DNA from: Mya arenaria
Lineage: Eukaryota > Mollusca > Bivalvia > Myida > Myidae
DNA length: 64,000 nt
Reading direction: 5' to 3'
NCBI RefSeq assembly: GCF_026914265.1
Contig: NC_069136.1
Span: forward strand, 48,778,381-48,842,380
The notes beneath the pieces are model-generated. The model did no database searches and had not been told where the DNA came from. It saw only the letters and a list, made by a program, of their open reading frames with translations. The translations under genes were made by a program, and so were the position numbers. This document shows positions 48,101 to 57,100 of this stretch, piece after piece. Position 1 is the stretch's first letter. Every line of letters starts with the position of its first letter.

Positions 48101-51100
48101 CTGCAAAATAGAGCATTTTATGTCGCATTTCTCAATATATGTTAACAATAGAGCGCTTTTTCTAATTCTTGATGTTGTTGCATCATTGTTACAAGCAGTT
48201 CGTTCACATTTCACGCAAACCTTTTTTTTATGTCTGACCATAAAAAATGGACAAGTCCCTTTAAAAAGTGTGCTTAGGGGTCATATTTAGATTGCTTAGA
48301 TCAAAATACATTTGCGGTATTGTAAAGAATGGTAATAATAGAGATGTCGCTTAACGCTTAAACACCATATGATGCTCACCAACACTTCTTAAAATGATTT
48401 TGTCATGTTTTTATAGTTATGCATATACCCATATGAAGTAGAACTCAATGCCGCCCTCTCTTTTATGTACAAGCAAAGTTTTGCTATATCTCTAAAACCA
48501 TTCGATGCAAATACATGATAAAAGATATTATTTAAATTAATTCTGACTTTTCTGAAGTATGTCAGACAATTTTCTAGTCATCTATCTTAACTTATACCTT
48601 ACCATATACATACATCTTGCAACACCTCCTTGGTCTTCCTCTTGCACTATGCATGTACCTTTTGGTGACAGGCGATGACCCGACAACGCCAATACAGCAC
48701 GATGGAGGTCCCTAGGGGAGCAACAGGGGCTACTTCTCCTCCCTCCCAGCCTTCCTCAGTGCGTATATACACTTTTTGGCTTGCAGAAATGAATGTAGTC
48801 CCTATGTATCTCTGATATTTTTTCCATATGTTTGCAATTGACCCTCTCCTCCATTGATACTGGTATAATGCATTACCCACTTCAATGCATATATATTCAT
48901 TTGTTGGGGTTAATGATATAATGGACCAAGGGAAAACTAAATTCAGACATAGAAGGTTATATTAACTTATTGGCAAAACCCCCCACATTTCTTGGCTTCC
49001 AGGATACAATATGTTGAGAGAAAGCAGTTCTGTTGAGCTAAAGAAAGATGCCATTGGCATTATCCTCAGTTCAAACCATTTTACACATTACCCATCTCAA
49101 TGCATATTTGGTACTTTCTGGCTTGCAACATTTGAGAGAACAGTTCTTATATCCCTATTACCCCAGGAGAGAGGTTTCATATAAGTTTGCCATAGGCTTA
49201 CCCTTCTATCCAAATTTTTAAACATTTTTTCCTTTTAATTACGTATATTTTTATTTCATTTTCTTGGCTTCCAGGAGACATTTTATATTAGAGAAAGTAG
49301 GTACAAGCTCAGGAGATAAGTTCCACATACAATTATGTTGGCTTTCTCCATACAGGTGACAGGTTGACCTCCTCATGCATATGCATTCATCGCTTGGCTT
49401 TATGGGCACAACAACTGAGGAAAAAGTAGTCTATTAAGCTTTGAAGAGAATTTTCATATGGTACATATGTATTCATACATATGTGTGCATATTTTCATGT
49501 ATGCCTTTGGACTTCTCCCCAGTCTTATTCATTTTCACCTAGCTTAAATTGAAGTGTTACATCCTTTGATGAAAATTACATGTACGTTGTAGAGTTTGAC
49601 AACTTAGCATCCTGTACCCTATCTGTGAAAATCAAGAACCCTTTCTTCATTGCATGTCTTTGTTAGTTAAAACTTGATGGTTTAACTTCTGGGCTCATCC
49701 CTGTAGTTTTCATTGTACATGTATTATTGTAAACTGTATTTTATCTCCTTTTCTTCCACTTAATGTGGCACAACCTTGATGAATGTTCCGAAATATTCAC
49801 TGTTGTGATCCATCTGTTGGCTGTGATTTGTTCTGTTTGTTTTATTTCTGCTGGTCTTTACACCCTTGCACCATTCCTTCACTCTCCATGTATATGTGAA
49901 GACTATTTCAGTTATGTCCAAGTTTGATGGTGATGGGGTTATGTGCAATAGTGAACATACTTGGATGCATTGTGGAATTTCTGTACTTGTATGGTTTCTT
50001 GAATTCTTATGTTCATTGTGTGTCTTTTTATGTGTGTTTTCATCTCTCGCATGTTATTTCAGTGCAGTTTTCGAAGTTCTGAGTCTTTCCAAGTCTGACA
50101 GTTTATGGGACCATTAGATTGCAAATGTTGTTTTTTCTAAACTGTTTGGAATATTGTATTGGACACCTTATTTCAGTATGAACTGAAGATTGTTGCCGGA
50201 CAACAAATAGTCCCACTTCTGAATGAGGTATGGTTATGTACCTTGCTTTAGCCAGATGTTACAATATTTTTCATTGGATGATGGAATTTTATGTAACCAA
50301 CCACAGGTATTGTTAATCACCAACCCAAACAGTTATGCTCTTTTGTTAAGTTCTTCGTTTAGTTTGTTTGATTATGTTTCGTTTAATAAAAGTGTTTTGA
50401 TTTGTTTTTGCTTCAGTTTAATCATTCACCTTTTTATGTCAAGGAGATCTATATAATTTGTTGTTAAAGGTTGTGGCTGATTATGTGCAGGTACATTTGT
50501 GATATCATTTGTTATGGAATTAAACCAAGTTTGTTATGTTTTTTTAAAAATGCTATAGTTGGCAGTAATGCGCTTTGCATTTTAAAATTGTTGAGTGTCT
50601 CACAGATTCTTGAGCCTTTGATAATCTCATAGCTAATGTTTTGGCTGGTAGGCTTGTCCCAGTAGTTCATGTTGTATGATTGTAGCACTGATGGCTGTCT
50701 AAGTCTGTGGGATATGGAGCCCACATATACAACAAGCTGTTCATCATGTAGATACTTCTTGTCTCGCACAAGTTCGTATGTGTTTCATGTTGAATTAAAG
50801 CCTTATTGCACTCGGTATGGCCGATAATAGTTATGTAGTTTGCAGTCTGTTATAAAAGTTGATGTGTGTTTCTATGAGCACATGTTTTCTGTCTTGTTAG
50901 AAATATAAAAAGATGTTTTTGAAGTTGGCTTTGGTCCATCAGAAGGGTATGAAACTCAAACGACATATGTATATACAATGTGTTATTGATCAAAGTAATA
51001 TATTTTGTAACATTTAGCGAGAACGGATAAAGCCATTACAATGTTTTTGAATCAAATAAAAATGCTGACATGCATGTACATGTAGGCTGTTGGACTATTT

Positions 51101-54100
51101 ATGCTTTATTGTCAATAACCTATTTTATGCATCATTTAGTTAAATATGGGAAATTTCAGTCTTCAATTTGGCAAACAAACTATTAAAACATGATAACAGA
51201 AACAATGAATACCTTTCTTAACAATCAATGTGCTTCAGATCCTTAAATTTCCTCCCATTGCACCATTATATATTCAGACCTACATGTATATTTGTATGAT
51301 GCCACATATGTCATTAACATGTTTAAAATTGTATGTATGTCATGTTAGGAGCAATGTTGCTCTATAATATCTATATGGACATTAAAATAAAAGCAGATTG
51401 AGCGCTTTCAACTCTCAAATGTACTGCCCTTAAGTGTGTGATCGATATATTGTTGATTGGATCTGCATATTGTATTGACAGCTGCAGAGTCAAGCTGAAC
51501 AAGATATTCAGTCTCGCTCGTTCGGGAAGGCCTATCTTGTTGCCAAGTGGTACAAATTTGACAGAAGGTATGTATTTGTGTGCAGTTTTTGCATGCTCAG
51601 AATGAATTTGAAACAAGGAGTATTATGATAAAATTTTATTTTTTCATTTTGGTAAGAAATTGCAAATAATAATATGCTGAAAACTTTTAGTTGTTGGGTA
51701 TTTATATTATCAGAACAAGAAATGGTTACAGAACTTGTCCAAATGTTCTGAAAGTTTTAAGATAACAATTTTTGATGGTTTTTAAAGTTTTCAAAACCAT
51801 TTGACAGCTTACTTTTAAAGATATCACCTTTGGTTATCTCTTATTTTCAATATATAAATGATATTTTACAGGTTTTTAAAGCCGTTTCTGACCAACAGTC
51901 GTCCCAATCTGATGGAGACCTGTCCAGGCTGTTGTATGCCTCTTGCAAAAATGCTCACAACACAGGAGCAACTCATGGAGGTCAGTAGAAGCCAATTGTT
52001 CAATGTTTTTGCTTTAATTTACTTCTGGCAAATTCAAAACTTGGCCAACTGCCAATTTAAACCAAGTGATAGGGTGTGTGTGTGTGTGTATTCTTATCTA
52101 TACTCTCACTCGGGCAAGGCCCATTCGGCAAGTGCTCTGATAAGATTGTAAGTGTTTTTAGGTTTTTGGTGCATAGTGTGCAGACAAAATGTAACCCTTG
52201 CTAGAGCTACCCTGGTTCTTTAACATGCACCAGTGTAAAGCACTATCACATGGGAACCCCATTTAACATCCGTCCAGGAAGATGGTTAATATTTCTTTGA
52301 GTGTTATGGCAGGGAATCAAACCGGTGACCCCTGGATTGACAGTCAAGTGTGTTTAATACATATAGACCACTGATCCACCACAAATTCAGTGATAAGATT
52401 ACAAAATAATCATAAATAAGTATGTAAAATTAAATTGGAGAATCTTTTTTTGAATATTTGAAACAAGCTATGATTGCCTGTTTATGAGGCACAATACCTC
52501 ACTAAATATATAAGATTACTTCTGCCTCCACGGGACTCTTTCTGCTGACAATGTCATATGTGCAAAAAATGAGGTTGAGGTCTTTCCATTTTCCCCACTG
52601 ACCATGCCAAGGCTGTTCCAATGATGATAGTTTAATAGTTGTGTAATGTGTGTTATCTTGTATTGTTGTGTCTCATGTTTGGTATTTGCTGACCTTAAAG
52701 CTGCACTCTCACAGATCAAACGTTTTGACAACTTTTTAATTTTTTGTCTTGGAACGAGCTATTTTTTTGCGAAAATCCATGGAAACCAGTTATATAAGAC
52801 TGCTGACAAAAAATTAGATCGCTGAGTTTTATATTTAAGTTCAAAAATTGATGTTTTATGCATTTTTCTTTAACCAGTAGTAATGGTTTAAGCCATCAAA
52901 CATTAATTTTCGAATGGAAATATGAAAATCTACGATCTGATTTTTTGTCAGCAATCATATATCATTCAGGTTTGCAGATATTTACGCAAATTTGCACTTT
53001 CCAAGACAAAAAATAAAAAGTTGTAAAACTGGTATATCTTTGAGAGTGCAGCTTTAATCCTTGAGTCTTTAAATACTATTTAGATGTTGGTTAAATTTTA
53101 GGCCACCAGTCTTGTCGACTTTAATGATGGGGACATTAATGAAATAAATATGAAAGTAGTGAAGATAGATACCTAAAAAGTTCGTTACTTTGACAGTCTT
53201 TGTGTATTTCAGAGTGGATTCAATAATGATGAGGACTCGGATACAGAAATGATCATAAATCATAGAGAGCTCTCTATAGGAGAGCACAGCGAGATCAGTG
53301 GTAGCCCATCCGTTAACTCTAACCTGGACAAGGAGCACACGGAGGTGAGGACTTCATTGTTCAATGACTTTGTGGGTGAATAAAAGAGACTTGTTTCCAA
53401 TTTCAGGTGCATATATTTCATATTAAATTCTGTACTTCTAGACTGAAATTTGATGGTGTAGGTTTAATATATAATTTTTACAATATAAAACGAAATATCT
53501 GTAAGTAGGTGTCAACAAATGATTTGATCACCCCTCATACATAATAGTCACATCATACAATATTTATGCAGACAAGTTTTAAAGCGACTTGGACACAGAA
53601 GATACAAAAGCGTAAATTTAATAGCAAATACTTGTCTAAAAATTTTTTCTTGCATTTGGAACACATTTAACTTTCAAAAAATGACAGATATGAAGTTGCA
53701 GAGTAATCAATAATTGGCGGTTAGGTCAAGTCAAAGCTATTATATACCAGTCTGGAAACAGGTTTCTTGTCAGTCATAGGGAACGTCTTATCAACGATCA
53801 TAACATACGATCATCTTTTCAAACTGGTCATTTGTAAAATCAAAGTATTATTATTTAGTTCACAACAAAATGTTAGACATAATCTTTAACTGAAATTCTT
53901 GATCTAACGATTTTGGTCAGCCTCTCTTTGATAAGATGGCCCCCTTCTGTAGTGTTGTATATATATAATTATCTGTTATATAATGCTGTGGATATTAAAA
54001 TAATATATTGTAAGCTTATTCTATAATTTTTATTTACATGATCAAGTGTTTTATTTTTTAAGTACTTTGCATGTCTGCTTCTATCCCCTTGTAAAACATT

Positions 54101-57100
54101 GTGTTTGGACTTTCTTTGGAGTTTTTTTTAAATATCGCGAATGTATCTAGTTGAACCTTTTTTTAAGTTGATAATTATGTAATCGGTAATAATTGGGGTA
54201 TATTTTAATTTATTGTCAAACATTGTTTTTTAAATAAGGATCAGACAATTGTTGACATTCGAAACTAGAAATTCATTTCTCCCACCTTAGATAAGTAGAC
54301 CCAATTTTAACCATGCTAGAAATTCTTATCTTGCCCACGGGCGAAGATAAAATGCCTGTATGGAACTCTTTTTTAATGGTCACCTCATTGTAATTACCTC
54401 CCTTATTGAAAACTGTCGTCTGTATCATCATGGAAATCTTGTCTTATGGCAATATTTAGAACGCTTATTGAGTATTTCTCGCTTCAAATGTCACCATAAA
54501 ACAGTTTTCACGCACCTTTCAAGAAATAATGCTTCACTCTCTTTAGAACTATTTAAAGACCGATCTGACTATTAACATAATCTGAATCACTGTGCGCATA
54601 TCCATGACAACCACTAATTTTCACATATCCATACGCAATTATTTTCACTAAGCACAAAAGAGTTCCAGCAACAAATACATTTTTACTTAATTTTGTTTAA
54701 CTGAGGTGGGAGAAAAAGCATCTACCATAGCCGTCCCGTGTAAGATAGGTTCATCCCAACCCTCGCAAAGGGTGTTTTGCGGAAACTCGGTAAATCTCGT
54801 TTCCGCAAAACACCCTACGCTCGGGTCAGAATGAACATATCTTACACTCTTGACCATGGAAGATACTCATAATCTTGATCTACATCATTCAATTATATGA
54901 GTCACATCGCGCAATTTTGGGCCTTATTACTATATTGGCTTTTCTTGATTAATCAGATATTCTGATCTCTAAAATTGGGTAAGATACATGTTTACAAGTA
55001 AGATCATGGATTGCATGTTTTGATAACTTTGATTTTTGAAGTTTTATGTCACAAACATGGCATCATATCAAAATTACATTACTGTAATGGCATTATTGAA
55101 ATCACGTCCATTAATGCATCAATTCCAATTTGAAGTTTAATTTCTAACATGGAATTAAACTTAAATAAAGAAAAGTTTGATGATTTATATTTGTAGTTAT
55201 TAATAGACATTATTAATGCAGTTGAAATAAGTCAGGACCAACTCTGAGGTTGTTTTGGAAACATGAGTTAAGTAATTGTCATAAATTGAATTGCAGATGA
55301 TGCTCCAGTGAAAATCATGAGAAAGAAATTTGGAAAAGCTTAAAACACATTCGTGTAATTGTTTTTTGGAATTTTTTTATTTCTGATTATTTATTTTTAT
55401 TTATGTCTGTAGGCCCAAAATGGCATGATAGGGCTGATATTGTGTCCTTGTAAATAAATAATGATTATGCTTTTATTTTTGGGTTGCTAACATGCTTTGC
55501 ATTAAAGCCTTGAATTTGTCCCATTATTATAGCAAGCATCTCAATATTTTTTGTTTTCCTGCATGCCTGTTCTTTATATCTAACTTTTTCTATTAGGTAA
55601 CGGAAGAGATCGATTTAGGTGATAATCAGTTAGATTCGGTAAGCGATGATTTGCCTTTAACACCCTAGATTTCTGCACTGTCCAGATATCCAGTCATTTT
55701 AAGGTGATTTTTACTTTTATGGTTTTGTTAAAAATTGAATTTATATTGCTCGCATCGAGTTCTGAAAACAATGCCCAAGGATACGAAATTGCAAACTTAT
55801 TTCCCATAAATATTGCTTTTTTTTGTTTATTAGTTAATTAATATGGTGGATATTGTAAAAACTAATCTGGAAAATAGTTGGATTAAGGCCTACAGTTTTT
55901 GAACTTTAAAGAAATGCTGAAATAAAATATTTATGTATATAGTTTTCTTCCATATATGTGGTGTATGTTTTGTCTGTTTTCACAAGTATTTTTGAATAAG
56001 TAGTGTTAGCTTAGGATACAGAGCCTTTGGCACATGAAAGTAAACATGAAAAAGATATCAGAAATTTAATGTCCCATTAAAGGAAAGATCAGTAAAGATG
56101 ATTGGTTTAGAATATGTTATACCGTAGTTACTGCACCCACAACCCAAGATATTAAAAGTATACATGAGCGACTAAGCATGAGTATGTTATTCAATAATAA
56201 GTGTTGTGGGTGTTTTGTATCATGTTGTCAATTACAATGTTCAGTAACTGAATGTACTTACGAGTGAATCATCTTGTTATTTATCCCCATGATAGTTATA
56301 GCACAGTTAAGCTCCGCCTTCTGGTTACCCCTCTGATATGGATGTTAATATACTAACAAAACAAGGAAATCTCCAACATGAGGCATTATGGTACATTATT
56401 ACACATGCACTATATTCACCGCATACTTTATTTTGATCCTAATCTGCATGCAAATCTCCTATTTAATCCACCTGTTTGAGCCTTGGGATTCAAGTTAACT
56501 AACTGGTGAAAAACTGACCATGCTATTTATTTTTTGTACCTTTCTTTTTAGTGAATTTATATTTACTTTGAATTATCTCCCATTTTATTCTTCCTGCTTG
56601 ATATTGTTTATTGTCTATGCTTTTTCACCTTTATTTTGTAATTCATTTTAGCTCCCGGTTTAATTTCCAATTCTTAACATGGGATATATCGTCCCCTAGA
56701 CCTTGCAATAACTGAATAAAATATACAAGCTGTGTTTTTGAAACTTGGTATTTGGTTAGAGGTCCATAAGAAGGATCATGCATATTATTTCTTTTTGTTG
56801 CACAAATCATATGGTTGCTATGGCAATAAAAAATCTGCTTTTAAAATGGATCTTGGAATATCTCAAAATGTATCAATGCTAGGTTCACAAACTTGGTACG
56901 TGAATAGAGGACAATAAGAAGATCATGTATATCATTGTATAGTCTGTCGCTCTCAATGGCAAGGAAAATATTGAAAATACCACTTTTTAACTGAATCTTG
57001 TGATAACTCAAAAATATTAAAGCTTGGTATGAGGACATAGGGCTATAAAGAGATTATCCATGTCATTAGAAAAAATGTCCTGCAAAGGTTGTGATTTCAA

